Counted from the stretch's first letter, positions 17,015 through 25,779 are shown. The stretch: DNA of 64,000 nt from Chishuiella changwenlii (GCF_900142565.1 NZ_FRBH01000006.1:1-64000), one strand, 5' to 3'. The notes: generated by a model not told the origin, from the letters alone. Numbers and translations: made by a program.

Positions 17015-18076
17015 ATGAAAATTTTGATTATCCAGCATAAGATGATAGGTGATGTATTAATAACATCATTATTGTGCGAAAATATCAAAAAAGCTTTTCC
17101 AACATCAACAGTTGATTATCTTATTAATACGAATACTTTACCAGTTTTGGAGAACAATCCGTACATCGACCATAAAATTATTTTTGATGAAAAAGAGAAT
17201 AAAGGATTATTAAAATTAATTCAGTTTTCTAAAAAAGTTAATCAAAATAAATATGATATTGTTATAGACGCTTACTCTAAAATACAAAGTTGGGTGGATG
17301 TTTACATCAATAATGCACCTCAAAAAATATCGTATAAAAAAGTGGGAAGAACTTTTTTATATACTGATAATGTAGAAAAGCATACAGAACCACATTCTTA
17401 TTTAGGTTTAGCAATAGAACATAGACTAGCATTATTAAGCCCTATTGGAATTAAGAAGCCTTTAGCTACTGAGCCAAAGTTGTATCTTAAAGAAGAAGAA
17501 ATTTCTGCTGCAAAAGAATTATTTAAACATCATAATGTAGACTCTTCAAGAAAAACGGTAATGATAAGTTTATTAGGCTCAGATATGTCTAAAACTTATC
17601 CATTGAAGAAGATGGCAGAGATGGTAGATTTTGTAGGAAGTAATTATAATGTCAATATTTTATTTAATTATTTTCCAAAGCAGGCGGCACAAGCACAGCA
17701 AGTTTATAATCAATTATCAGAAAAAGCGAAGAAAAATCTTTATTTTGATTTATTGGGGAGTGATCTTCGTTCTTTTATTGCAATCGCCAATGAATGTGAT
17801 TTAATTTTAGGAAATGATGGAGGAGCAATTAACATGGCAAAAGCTGTTGGTAAAAAATCATTTATTATTTTTTCTCCTTGGATAGATAAAAAAGTTTGGG
17901 CAACTTTTGAAGATGGAATTCTACATACAAGTGTCCATCTTAAAGATTATTTTCCTGAAAAATTTGATGGATTAAATAACAAACAAATAAAAAAGCAAGT
18001 AGATGAATATTATTCGATGTTTGATTTTGAATTGTTTAAAGATAAATTATTTACATTTTTAAACCAACATCTATAA
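17015..18076 (+). CDS. Glycosyltransferase family 9 protein (heptosyltransferase-like)
   Basis: A cytoplasmic GT-B enzyme related to the LPS core heptosyltransferases (WaaC/WaaF). The N-terminus KILIIQHKMIGDVLITSLLCENIKKAFP is the usual acceptor-side start. The C-terminal nucleotide-sugar site includes LILGNDGGAINMAKAVGKKSFIIFSPW, in which GNDGG.. corresponds to the family D/TGG motif. Length 353 is usual. It probably adds a sugar to the LPS core, together with the kinase and glycosyltransferases at 19940-25168. The exact sugar cannot be told. Confidence 0.9.
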   Translation: MKILIIQHKMIGDVLITSLLCENIKKAFPTSTVDYLINTNTLPVLENNPYIDHKIIFDEKENKGLLKLIQFSKKVNQNKYDIVIDAYSKIQSWVDVYINNAPQKISYKKVGRTFLYTDNVEKHTEPHSYLGLAIEHRLALLSPIGIKKPLATEPKLYLKEEEISAAKELFKHHNVDSSRKTVMISLLGSDMSKTYPLKKMAEMVDFVGSNYNVNILFNYFPKQAAQAQQVYNQLSEKAKKNLYFDLLGSDLRSFIAIANECDLILGNDGGAINMAKAVGKKSFIIFSPWIDKKVWATFEDGILHTSVHLKDYFPEKFDGLNNKQIKKQVDEYYSMFDFELFKDKLFTFLNQHL

Positions 18077-18121
18077 TAAATCTAAAAGTTTCACTAAATA
18101 AGCTAGTTTAAGATTTTATAC

Positions 18122-18129
18122 TAAATTTG
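18122..18129 (+). promoter_or_regulatory. -7 box TAAATTTG for fabD
   Basis: Exact TAnnTTTG match 21 bp upstream of the fabD start codon. Confidence 0.5.
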
Positions 18130-18150
18130 TAACGATATAAAAATAACACC

Positions 18151-19029
18151 ATGAAAGCATATGTTTTTCCAGGACAAGGCGCTCAATTCACAGGAATGGG
18201 AAAGGACTTGTACGAAAATTCTACAATAGCAAAAGAATTATTTGAAAAAGCTAACGAAATATTAGGTTTTGATATCAAAACAATTATGTTCGAAGGTTCA
18301 GCAGAAGATTTAAAACAAACTAAAGTTACACAACCAGCAGTATTTTTACATTCTGTAATTTTAGCTAAAACTTTAGCTGATTTTAAACCAGAAATGGTTG
18401 CAGGACATTCTTTAGGAGAAATCTCTGCTTTAGTGGCGAACCAAACATTAGATTTTGAATCTGGTTTAAAATTAGTTTACAAACGTGCATTAGCAATGCA
18501 AGCTGCTTGTGAAGCAAAACCATCTACAATGGCAGCAATTTTAGGATTAGAAGATGAAATTGTAGAAAATGCATGTGCAGAAATAGACGGTGTTGTAGTT
18601 GCAGCAAATTACAATTGTCCAGGACAATTGGTAATTTCTGGAGAAATAGAGGCTGTAAATTTAGCATGTGAAAAACTAAAAGAATTAGGTGCAAAACGTG
18701 CTTTAGTTTTACCTGTTGGTGGAGCATTTCACTCTCCATTAATGAAACCAGCTGAAGAAGAATTGGCAAAAGCGATTGAGGAAACAACTTTCAATACTCC
18801 AATTTGTCCAGTTTATCAAAATGTAACAACAACTGCTGTTACAGATCCTGCGGAAATTAAGAAAAACTTAATTGCTCAATTAACTGCTCCAGTAAAATGG
18901 ACACAATCTGTACAAAACATGATTGCAGATGGTGCAACAGAGTTTATTGAAGTAGGTCCAGGTAATACATTACAAGGATTAGTAAAGAAAATTAATAGAG
19001 AAGCTTCAACTTCTTCTGCAAGTATATAA
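18151..19029 (+). CDS. fabD: Malonyl CoA-acyl carrier protein transacylase
   Basis: Loads malonyl groups from CoA onto acyl carrier protein for fatty acid synthesis. It shows PGQGAQFTGMG (7-17), the nucleophile elbow GHSLGE with S87, an arginine in the YKRALAMQ helix, the NYNCPGQLVISG loop and the catalytic histidine H194 in AFHSPLM. Length 292 is slightly short but complete. It ends in a Ser/Thr-rich tail. The GHMP kinase gene starts 4 bp after its stop, so the two are co-transcribed. Confidence 0.97.
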   Translation: MKAYVFPGQGAQFTGMGKDLYENSTIAKELFEKANEILGFDIKTIMFEGSAEDLKQTKVTQPAVFLHSVILAKTLADFKPEMVAGHSLGEISALVANQTLDFESGLKLVYKRALAMQAACEAKPSTMAAILGLEDEIVENACAEIDGVVVAANYNCPGQLVISGEIEAVNLACEKLKELGAKRALVLPVGGAFHSPLMKPAEEELAKAIEETTFNTPICPVYQNVTTTAVTDPAEIKKNLIAQLTAPVKWTQSVQNMIADGATEFIEVGPGNTLQGLVKKINREASTSSASI

Positions 19030-19033
19030 AGAA

Positions 19034-19939
19034 ATGAAAGAATTCCGTTCTAATGGAAAATTATTCCTTATCGGGGAATATATCGTAATGGATGGAGCCA
19101 AAGCATTTGCATTGCCCACAAAGTTTGGGCAATGTCTTTTTGTAGAAGAAAATCTTAACCAAGAAAATCTTATTTCTTGGAAAGCAAAAAAACACGATGA
19201 TTCACTTTGGTTCGAAGCTCAATTTGAGTTAAGTTCATTAACTATAATTAAAACTTCTAATCAGAAATTAAGTGAATCTTTACAGAAAATTTTAGTTCAG
19301 GCTAAAAGTTTAAATCCATCTTTTTTTAATTCTAATTTAAGTTTTAAATGTGAAACAAAATTAGAATATCCGCAAGAATGGGGGTTGGGTAGTAGTTCTA
19401 CTTTAATTGATTTAATCGCAAAATGGGTAGAAATTAATCCTTTCGAATTAAATAAACTAACATTTAATACAAGTGGTTATGATGTTGCATGTGCGCATCA
19501 CTCACAACCTATCTTATTTTCAAATAATCCAATAACTACTCAATTAATTGATCTGAATTGGAATTTTATTGATGATTTATATTTTGTATATCTTAATCAA
19601 AAGCAAGATACACAAGCTGTTGTAGGGAATCATTATAAAAACAAAGAGAAAAATTGGGATTTGATTCATTATTTATCAGATTTAGTTGAGCAAGCAACTA
19701 AAGTTGAATCGTTAAATGAACTAGAAAGTATTTTAGATGAATATCAAGATAAATTAGCAGACTTTATGCATCAGCCAAAAGTAAAAGATTTATATTTTTC
19801 TGATTATAAAGGTTCCGTAAAAAGTCTAGGAGCTTGGGGAGGAGATTTTGTTTTAGTTACTAAAAGAGAAGGATTCGAAGAGTATTTTAAACAAAAAGGA
19901 TACACTACAATTGTACCCTTTCGTGAAATGATTTTATAA
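19034..19939 (+). CDS. GYDIA-family GHMP kinase
   Basis: A small-molecule kinase of the GHMP superfamily in the Bacteroidota-specific group named after the GYDIA motif, here SGYDVACA (147-154). The phosphate-binding loop is GLGSSST (117-123). The N-terminus GKLFLIGEYIVMDGA resembles mevalonate kinases. The last segment SLGAWGGDFVLVT matches the third GHMP motif. The substrate is not established, although a mevalonate-pathway role is often supposed. Length is 301. It is co-transcribed with fabD. Its stop codon directly abuts the stop of the convergent kinase-like gene with no terminator between. Confidence 0.88.
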   Translation: MKEFRSNGKLFLIGEYIVMDGAKAFALPTKFGQCLFVEENLNQENLISWKAKKHDDSLWFEAQFELSSLTIIKTSNQKLSESLQKILVQAKSLNPSFFNSNLSFKCETKLEYPQEWGLGSSSTLIDLIAKWVEINPFELNKLTFNTSGYDVACAHHSQPILFSNNPITTQLIDLNWNFIDDLYFVYLNQKQDTQAVVGNHYKNKEKNWDLIHYLSDLVEQATKVESLNELESILDEYQDKLADFMHQPKVKDLYFSDYKGSVKSLGAWGGDFVLVTKREGFEEYFKQKGYTTIVPFREMIL

Positions 19940-20719
19940 TTATTTTTTGCCAATTAAGGCTTTTAATTTCTTTTTTCTACGTTGTTTTTCATGGAATTTT
20001 TCTTGAAATTCTTCTGTTTTATCCCACATCGTATCAATTACTTTTTGTGCTGGTTGATTAATTAAGTTAGCATATTCTTTTGCCATAATTTCAACCATAC
20101 CTTTTTGTGGTGTAAGTCGAGAAAAATTCTTCATTCTCAAATCAAAATCCATATTATCATGGAAATTCATTCTATTTAAATCAACTAAATAAAATTCATA
20201 TTCATTCTCATTAATTTTTTTAATTAATGTGTTTCCTGGTGAATGATCCAAAAATTCAATTCCAGCTTCATGTAATTTATATGTAAATTGTGTAAACTGT
20301 TTAAGTATTTCATTTTTATTTGGATAGTCTGGGATTTCAACCAACTCGCGGTAAGTTAGGTCAGCTTCAACCAATTCACACAAATAATAGCTATCTAGAA
20401 ATGTAAAAGCTGTTTTGTTTTCGATGTAAGCAATAGGAAAAGGCGTCTTAAAGTCTAAATCTACTAATCTATTTGCATACTCAAATGAACGTTCTGCTTT
20501 AGATTTTCTAAAAAAACGATAAACGACTTTATTGATAATATTCGGAATTTTAAACGACTTTATTGTAGCAGTTTTTCCACATTTTAGTGTCACTTTTTTT
20601 ATCGAATTTCTTGTTCCTTTCGCGATATAATCATCAATTGAAGCGAAATTTTTTATAATTGATTCAACTTCACTTTCTGTTGTAGGAAATTGATTATTAA
20701 GAATGATTTTTGATGACAT
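19940..20719 (-). CDS. LPS kinase-like protein (Kdo/WaaP, InaA family)
   Basis: A protein-kinase-like fold protein of the Kdo/WaaP group that phosphorylates the inner core of LPS at the cytoplasmic face. Visible catalytic parts are a strand with lysine K54 (TATIKSF), the catalytic loop LDHSPGN with D158 and N163, and the metal-binding VDLNRMNF with D180. The C-terminus is very basic (EKQRRKKKLKALIGKK), consistent with membrane-surface binding. Length 259 suits the family. It is divergent from the GT4 gene and shares a promoter region with it (20723-20790). Confidence 0.85.
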   Translation of the reverse strand: MSSKIILNNQFPTTESEVESIIKNFASIDDYIAKGTRNSIKKVTLKCGKTATIKSFKIPNIINKVVYRFFRKSKAERSFEYANRLVDLDFKTPFPIAYIENKTAFTFLDSYYLCELVEADLTYRELVEIPDYPNKNEILKQFTQFTYKLHEAGIEFLDHSPGNTLIKKINENEYEFYLVDLNRMNFHDNMDFDLRMKNFSRLTPQKGMVEIMAKEYANLINQPAQKVIDTMWDKTEEFQEKFHEKQRRKKKLKALIGKK

Positions 20720-20740
20720 TGTATAAATCTTATAGTATTT

Positions 20741-20755
20741 ATAGATTTAATCTAT
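20741..20755. promoter_or_regulatory. Palindrome in promoter cassette copy 1
   Basis: ATAGATTTAATCTAT is a perfect 7-1-7 palindrome, retained without change in the second copy at 22094-22108. It is a candidate operator for the glycan cluster. Confidence 0.45.
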
Positions 20756-20770
20756 ATTTATATTTACTGT

Positions 20771-20778
20771 CAAAGATA
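20771..20778 (-). promoter_or_regulatory. -7 box TATCTTTG for the LPS kinase-like gene
   Basis: Exact TAnnTTTG match on the minus strand, 51 bp upstream of the kinase start codon. The same box is present in copy 2 but faces no leftward gene there. Confidence 0.45.
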
Positions 20779-20782
20779 TGTT

Positions 20783-20790
20783 TATTTTTG
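20783..20790 (+). promoter_or_regulatory. -7 box TATTTTTG for the GT4 gene
   Basis: Exact TAnnTTTG match 40 bp upstream of the GTG start. It forms the right-hand end of the duplicated cassette. Confidence 0.5.
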
Positions 20791-20830
20791 ATGTAAATAA
20801 ACCAAACCAAACCAAAAACCTTAACCCAAC

Positions 20831-21946
20831 GTGAAAATTCTAAACGTAACTTCCATTGTAGAATGGCGTGGCGGAGACGCGCAAATGTATACAATTTATA
20901 ATTTATTAAACAAGTATAAAGACATCAAGCAATATATTTTATGCCCAGAAAACTCTTTGTTAGCTGAAAAATGTAAGCATGATAATGCTGATTATTTTAC
21001 TTATAAAAAAAAGAGTAAAATTAAAAGCTTGGTTTCTCCTATTATAAGGATTGTAGAGGAACAAAATATTGATGTTCTACATATTCATGATTCTAGTGCT
21101 TTATCAGCAGCAATTTTAGCTAAAATGTTTACTCAGATCCAAGTTAAAATTATTTATTCTAGAAAAAGAAATAATCGTATTAAAGACAATTTTTTTAGTA
21201 AACTTAAATATGATAACTCCTATGTAGAGAAAATTATTTGTGTCTCTAAAGCTGTAGAGAAAATTTATTTAGATATAAAAATGAATCAAAGTAAACTTTT
21301 GGTCATTTATGATGCTATTGATGTAAGTAAATTTACAGGTAATAAATCAAAAAATATTATCCACAAAGAATTAAACATTTCAGATGATACGCTAATTATT
21401 GGCAACATTTGTTCTTTATCAAAACAAAAAGACATTAATACGTTTGTAGATACTGCGAAATTAGTTCTTGAAAAAATACAAAATAAAGTAGAGTTTGTTC
21501 TAATAGGTGGAGGAGAATTAGAGAAAGAATTAAAAGATTACGTAGATAGTTTAAATTTAGGAAATAAAATTCATTTTTTAGGATTTAGAAATAATGTGAA
21601 TGAATTATTGCCTGAACTGAATGTTTTATTAATTACATCTCTTACAGAAGGTTTGCCTCTATCTGTTTATGAGGCTTTTGCGTCTAAAGTACCTATTGTA
21701 TCAACAAAAGCGGGAGGAATTTCAGAAGTAATTATTGATAATGAAACTGGATTTTTAGCAGAAGTAGGTGCTAGTAATGCTCTATCAAGTAAAATTTTGA
21801 CACTTTTAGACAATGACGAGTTGAGAAAAGAAATAGTTGAAAAAGCTTTTAATCTTGTCTCATCTAATTTTGATTTGAAAAATTTGGAAGAAAATTATTA
21901 CAAATTTTATAAATCCTTAGAAATAAAATCTCAATTAGATTTTTGA
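20831..21946 (+). CDS. Glycosyltransferase family 4 protein
   Basis: A GT-B retaining glycosyltransferase, 371 residues, of the glycosyltransferase 1/4 group. The N-terminal domain begins KILNVTSIVEWRGGDAQMYTIYNLL. The C-terminal donor-binding domain has LIGGGELEKELK, VHFLGFR-like IHFLGFRNNVNELL and the EX7E region LTEGLPLSVYEAFASKVPIV. The start is GTG at 20831, supported by the family N-terminus that begins at this residue. It belongs with the neighbouring LPS or capsule enzymes. The acceptor and sugar are unknown. Confidence 0.9.
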   Translation: MKILNVTSIVEWRGGDAQMYTIYNLLNKYKDIKQYILCPENSLLAEKCKHDNADYFTYKKKSKIKSLVSPIIRIVEEQNIDVLHIHDSSALSAAILAKMFTQIQVKIIYSRKRNNRIKDNFFSKLKYDNSYVEKIICVSKAVEKIYLDIKMNQSKLLVIYDAIDVSKFTGNKSKNIIHKELNISDDTLIIGNICSLSKQKDINTFVDTAKLVLEKIQNKVEFVLIGGGELEKELKDYVDSLNLGNKIHFLGFRNNVNELLPELNVLLITSLTEGLPLSVYEAFASKVPIVSTKAGGISEVIIDNETGFLAEVGASNALSSKILTLLDNDELRKEIVEKAFNLVSSNFDLKNLEENYYKFYKSLEIKSQLDF

Positions 21947-22075
21947 TATATCTTTAATTTTGAAGTGTTTAACTTGTTTAAATTAAATTGATTATTTCGA
22001 ATTTTGTTTACTAGAAATTTTATTGCGAATGGTAATGAATTCTAAACTTACTGAAGTAGGGTTTAATTTATTTTT

Positions 22076-22145
22076 ATAAATCTTATAGTAATCATAGATT
22101 TAATCTATATTTTATATCCATCTGTCAAAGATATGTTTATTTTTG
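22076..22145. repeat. Duplicated promoter cassette, copy 2 (before the DUF5672 gene)
   Basis: Direct repeat of 20723-20790 with a few substitutions and a 2-bp net insertion near its middle. The palindrome (22094-22108), the leftward box (22126-22133) and the rightward -7 box (22138-22145) are all kept. The leftward box now faces only the 3' end of the GT4 gene on the other strand, so this looks like the derived copy. Confidence 0.85.
22138..22145 (+). promoter_or_regulatory. -7 box TATTTTTG that decides the start of the DUF5672 gene
   Basis: Exact TAnnTTTG match. Transcription would begin near 22150, so an in-frame TTG at 22143 cannot be the start codon of this transcript. ATG 22170 is used instead. 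Confidence 0.55.
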
Positions 22146-22169
22146 TTGAAAATTATTGCTGACAGTCGT

Positions 22170-22967
22170 ATGGTTAATTTAAAGCAGGTTATAATCGTTA
22201 TCCCGATATATCAAGATTTTTTAGATGAATTTGAAAAAAAATCTTTAGACAGTATCATTCGTCATTTTAATGAATTTGAGATTGTTTTTGTTGCACCAAA
22301 TGGAATGACTACAAAATCTTACGAAAATTATTTTTCTCAACTAAATAATTGGCGTTTAAAATATTTTAGTTCAGATTGTTTTATATCTATAGATGCTTAT
22401 AATAAATTGCTATTGGATACACTATTTTACAAGTGTTTCGAAGAATATGAATATATGTTAATCTGTCAATTAGATGTTTATGTTTTTAAAAATGATTTAC
22501 TTGCTTGGTGCCAAAAAGGTTATGATTATGTAGGAGCTCCGTGGATAGGAAGCTCTCGTAACTTTATAAATTTAACATTCGAAAAGTTTAATCGTTCAAT
22601 TAGAAAGTTAAAAGGAAAAGCAATAAAAAATACTGAAATACTTTTTAAAGTTGGAAATGGAGGTTTTTCTTTAAGAAAAGTAGAAAAATTTATTCTTATA
22701 ACAAAAGAGCAAAAAGGAGAGATAGAATTATTTTTAAAGACTAAACCAGAAACAGAATATCATGTAGAAGATGTTTTTTGGTCACTTTATGTTCCAAAAA
22801 AATATAAAGACTTTAAAATTCCTGGTTGGAAAGAAGCTTTAAATTTTTGTATTGATAGAAAACCTAAAAAGGCACTAAATTTGAATAATAATCAACTACC
22901 AATGGCATGTCATAGGTTTAATCAACCCAATCCAGCACGTTTTTGGAAAAAATATATTAATTTTTAA
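22170..22967 (+). CDS. DUF5672 family protein, probable glycosyltransferase
   Basis: A 265-residue protein matching the DUF5672 pattern: VIPIYQDFLDEFEKKSLDS at the N-terminus and LICQLDVYVFKNDLLAWC with a probable DxD-like acidic site. It continues with DYVGAPWIG, VGNGGFSLRKVEKF and a late HVEDVFWSLY. The family has a GT-A-like look and occurs in glycan loci. The biochemical activity has not been shown as far as I know. ATG 22170 is chosen because an upstream in-frame TTG overlaps the promoter. It is followed 3 bp later by another glycosyltransferase gene, so these form an operon. Confidence 0.85.
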   Translation: MVNLKQVIIVIPIYQDFLDEFEKKSLDSIIRHFNEFEIVFVAPNGMTTKSYENYFSQLNNWRLKYFSSDCFISIDAYNKLLLDTLFYKCFEEYEYMLICQLDVYVFKNDLLAWCQKGYDYVGAPWIGSSRNFINLTFEKFNRSIRKLKGKAIKNTEILFKVGNGGFSLRKVEKFILITKEQKGEIELFLKTKPETEYHVEDVFWSLYVPKKYKDFKIPGWKEALNFCIDRKPKKALNLNNNQLPMACHRFNQPNPARFWKKYINF

Positions 22968-22970
22968 CCG

Positions 22971-24014
22971 ATGTGTAAAGAAAGACCGATTTATTTTATT
23001 TGTCCTGATAAAAAAATACCAGTTGGTGGTGTTAAGCAAATTTATAGGCAAGTAGAAATTTTAAGGAAAAATGATGTCAATGCATTCGTCGTTCATAGGA
23101 AAAATGGTTTTAAAGCCAATTGGTTTCAGAATAATGTTCCTATAAAATACTTTCCTAACATTTTTCATAAAATAGACAAGCAGAGAAAAACAAAGCCTTT
23201 TTATAAATTAAAGTACTTTTTTAAAGGTATTTTAATGAATAAAAAAATGCCAGAATTAGATAGTATTCTAGTATTTCCAGAAACTTTAGTCACACATATT
23301 CCTCCACATTTATTCGAACAAGAAAAGGTTATTTTTAATCAAAATTGTTATTATACTTTTAATGAATACAAGGAAGGAAAAACCAATTACGAGATTTATC
23401 AAGATAAGAAAACTTTATTAACAATTGTTGTGTCTCAGGATTCTAAAGAGTTTCTTGAGTATAAATTTGATGATTTATCTATTGTTAGAATTAGTCTTGG
23501 AATCAATGATAAGTTTTGTTACAATGAAGAAAAGAAAAAGCAGATTGCTTTTATGCCAAGAAAATTACCAACTGATTTAGTACAACTAAGATTACTATTA
23601 AAAAATAAAGCAATCTTTAAGGATTGGAATTGGGTTGCAATTGATAATAAAACAGAATGTGAAGTTGCCGAAATTTTAAAAGAAAGTGCAATCTATTTAA
23701 GTACAAATCATATAGAAGGGTTTGGTTTGCCTCCTGCAGAAGCTATGGCTTGCGGATGTTATGTAATAGGTTATACAGGAAATGGAGGAAAAGAATATTT
23801 CAAAAAAGAATTTTCATCGAGTATAGAGAGTGGAAATATTTTAGACTTTGCAAGAGAAATAGAAAATATTGTTGAAATTTATAATGCTAATTCTTTAGAA
23901 ATTAAAGATAAAGGAAAATTAGCTTCTTGCTATATAAGAGAAAATTATAATATTTTCATAGAAGAAAAAGATATAATGAATATTTGGCAAAGATTAATTA
24001 ATACAAGTAATTAA
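22971..24014 (+). CDS. Glycosyltransferase, GT-B fold (GT1/4-like)
   Basis: A 347-residue protein beginning PIYFICPDKKIPVGGVKQIYRQVEIL, typical of rhamnosyl- or WsaF-like glycosyltransferases. The donor site is STNHIEGFGLPPAEAMACGCYVIGYTGNGGKEYF near residues 244-277, with the two glutamates of the EX7E motif. The N-terminal half is divergent. It is co-transcribed with the DUF5672 gene (3-bp gap). The sugar and acceptor cannot be told. Confidence 0.85.
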   Translation: MCKERPIYFICPDKKIPVGGVKQIYRQVEILRKNDVNAFVVHRKNGFKANWFQNNVPIKYFPNIFHKIDKQRKTKPFYKLKYFFKGILMNKKMPELDSILVFPETLVTHIPPHLFEQEKVIFNQNCYYTFNEYKEGKTNYEIYQDKKTLLTIVVSQDSKEFLEYKFDDLSIVRISLGINDKFCYNEEKKKQIAFMPRKLPTDLVQLRLLLKNKAIFKDWNWVAIDNKTECEVAEILKESAIYLSTNHIEGFGLPPAEAMACGCYVIGYTGNGGKEYFKKEFSSSIESGNILDFAREIENIVEIYNANSLEIKDKGKLASCYIRENYNIFIEEKDIMNIWQRLINTSN

Positions 24015-24175
24015 AAAATAACAATTATCTATAATTACATTTTGTTTAATGAATTCTATCTTTTCTTTAATAAAATGATGAGATACAACAAAAAACAGTA
24101 GAAAATAACTTAACATTTGCTGAAAAGGTATTACCAATATCTTTAAATAGATAATAAGCGTTTGTAGGAATTTAA

Positions 24176-25168
24176 TTATACTTTTTGATATGTTTTTTTA
24201 TTTTTAGTTATTGATAAGAACCAAGAATAAAAGCCTGTATAATAAATAGCAAGATAGAATTTGATAAAGCTCCAATAAGAGAAATTTTGTTTTGCAAATG
24301 ATAGATATGGTTTTAGGAAGTTAATAATCTGATCTTTATAAATAGAGTCTTCGTTATCGTTATTAATAAGAATTATTTTTAAAGTTCTAAATATTTTTTT
24401 TATTGCCTTTATTTTATAACGTTCACCTAACTCATTTAACTGACTATTTGTAGATAAGAAGTCCATTTTTTCTCTTATTGCAAGGTAAAAATCATATTCT
24501 TTTTTTGAATTTGCTATCCTGCATATGCTTTCATTGTGTTGTCGGTAATGGTATTTAGCTTGATTTATTAAAATAATTCGATTTGTTTTATAAGCTATTT
24601 TATAGAAAATTGAATAATCTTCAAAGTATCTTTGTTCTGGGAATTGAAGATTTTCAAATATCTCCTTTTTGTATAATTTATCCCATAAATAACTTTTTAT
24701 GGATTCGTCAAATATTATCTTTTCAAAGAAATCGTTTTTGTTTAAAATTTTTATATTTTGATCATCTCTAAATACTTTTTTATAGGATTCAAATTCTTCT
24801 ATATATCCGCAAACTGCTATATCAGATGAATATTTATTGATACCATTATATAAAATTTCAAGAGTATCTTCTTCAATCCAATCATCAGAATCTATCCAGT
24901 ATATATATTCACCAGTTGCTTTACTTAATCCTAAATTTCTAGATGAGGAAATACCTTTATTTATTTGATTGATAAGGATTATTCTTTCGTCTAATGTTTT
25001 ATATTCTTGGCAAATTTCTAAGCTTTCATCTGTAGATCCATCATTAATTATAATTAATTCAAAATTTTTATATGTTTGTTTTAAAATAGATCTTATACAC
25101 TGCCTTAAGTACGGGTACGAGTTATAGACAGGCAATATAATGCTTATTTTGTTGGTTTTTGGTTTCAT
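24176..25168 (-). CDS. Glycosyltransferase family 2 protein
   Basis: A GT-A inverting glycosyltransferase of 330 residues. It shows SIILPVYNSYPYLRQCIRSIL (9-29), NDGSTD (42-47), SSRNLGLSKATGEYIYWIDSDDW with the DxD-type DSD at 93-95, and a later FEDYSIFYKIAY. The basic C-terminus with aromatic residues may touch the membrane. It is the only leftward gene at the end of the glycan cluster and faces the operon at 22170-24014. There is no clear hairpin in the 161-bp gap between them. Confidence 0.92.
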   Translation of the reverse strand: MKPKTNKISIILPVYNSYPYLRQCIRSILKQTYKNFELIIINDGSTDESLEICQEYKTLDERIILINQINKGISSSRNLGLSKATGEYIYWIDSDDWIEEDTLEILYNGINKYSSDIAVCGYIEEFESYKKVFRDDQNIKILNKNDFFEKIIFDESIKSYLWDKLYKKEIFENLQFPEQRYFEDYSIFYKIAYKTNRIILINQAKYHYRQHNESICRIANSKKEYDFYLAIREKMDFLSTNSQLNELGERYKIKAIKKIFRTLKIILINNDNEDSIYKDQIINFLKPYLSFAKQNFSYWSFIKFYLAIYYTGFYSWFLSITKNKKTYQKV

Positions 25169-25176
25169 AAATCGGT

Positions 25177-25184
25177 TATATTTG
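25177..25184 (+). promoter_or_regulatory. -7 box TATATTTG for tsaC
   Basis: Exact TAnnTTTG match 18 bp upstream of ATG 25203. Confidence 0.5.
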
Positions 25185-25202
25185 TAACAAAATTACAACA
25201 AA

Positions 25203-25760
25203 ATGTCAGACATAAACGAAATTGTAGCAAGACTAAAAGAAGGAGAGACTATTTTATATCCTACAGATACTATTCTAGGATTAGGTTGTGATGCAAAGAA
25301 TGAAGATGCGATCGAAAAAATTTATCAAATCAAGAATAGACCATCTTCAAAATCGTTGATTATTTTAGTTGATTCTCCAAAAATGTTACAAGATATTGTT
25401 GAGGTTCCAGAATTAGCTTGGGATTTGATAGATTTAAATGAGAAACCAATTACTATTATATACGATAATCCGAAAGGTTTACCAGCATCTTTGGTTGCAG
25501 AAGACAATACGATTGCAATCCGATTAACAGATGATTTATTTTGTAAGAAAATAATAGGAAAACTAGGAGGACCAATTGTTTCTACTTCGGCAAACTTATC
25601 AGGAGAGTCTTCTCCTAAGGTTTTTAAAGAAGTGAGTGAAGAAATAATTAAGATAGTAGATTATATTGTAGATGAAGCGAAAACGTTTGTGCCTCAGTTT
25701 ACTGCCTCAACAATTATAAAATTAGGATTAGATAATCAAGTAAAAGTTATCAGAGAGTAG
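25203..25760 (+). CDS. L-threonylcarbamoyladenylate synthase (TsaC/Sua5/YrdC family)
   Basis: Makes threonylcarbamoyl-AMP from threonine, bicarbonate and ATP for the t6A37 tRNA modification. It has ILYPTDTILGLGCDA, the KIYQIKNRPSSKSLIILV segment with the KxR motif, and STSANLSG near the C-terminal third. Length 185 is that of the short TsaC form without a Sua5 extension. A YciO-type paralogue cannot be fully excluded. cca follows after 31 bp with its own -7 box. Confidence 0.9.
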   Translation: MSDINEIVARLKEGETILYPTDTILGLGCDAKNEDAIEKIYQIKNRPSSKSLIILVDSPKMLQDIVEVPELAWDLIDLNEKPITIIYDNPKGLPASLVAEDNTIAIRLTDDLFCKKIIGKLGGPIVSTSANLSGESSPKVFKEVSEEIIKIVDYIVDEAKTFVPQFTASTIIKLGLDNQVKVIRE

Positions 25761-25779
25761 TTTTTTTCATCAAATCGTT

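Larger units (their letters stand above)
20723..20790. repeat. Duplicated promoter cassette, copy 1 (divergent kinase/GT4)
   Basis: These 68 bp are about 90 percent identical to 22076-22145 in the same orientation. Copy 1 starts 4 bp from the start codon of the LPS kinase gene and ends exactly at the G of the -7 box of the GT4 gene. It contains the palindrome ATAGATTTAATCTAT (20741-20755), a leftward -7 box TATCTTTG (20771-20778) and a rightward -7 box TATTTTTG (20783-20790). In this copy both promoters face genes. Confidence 0.85.

Noticed and set aside
22143-22169. TTG start codon extending the DUF5672 gene upstream
   Set aside because: It overlaps the TATTTTTG promoter box at 22138-22145, and the family N-terminus begins after ATG 22170.
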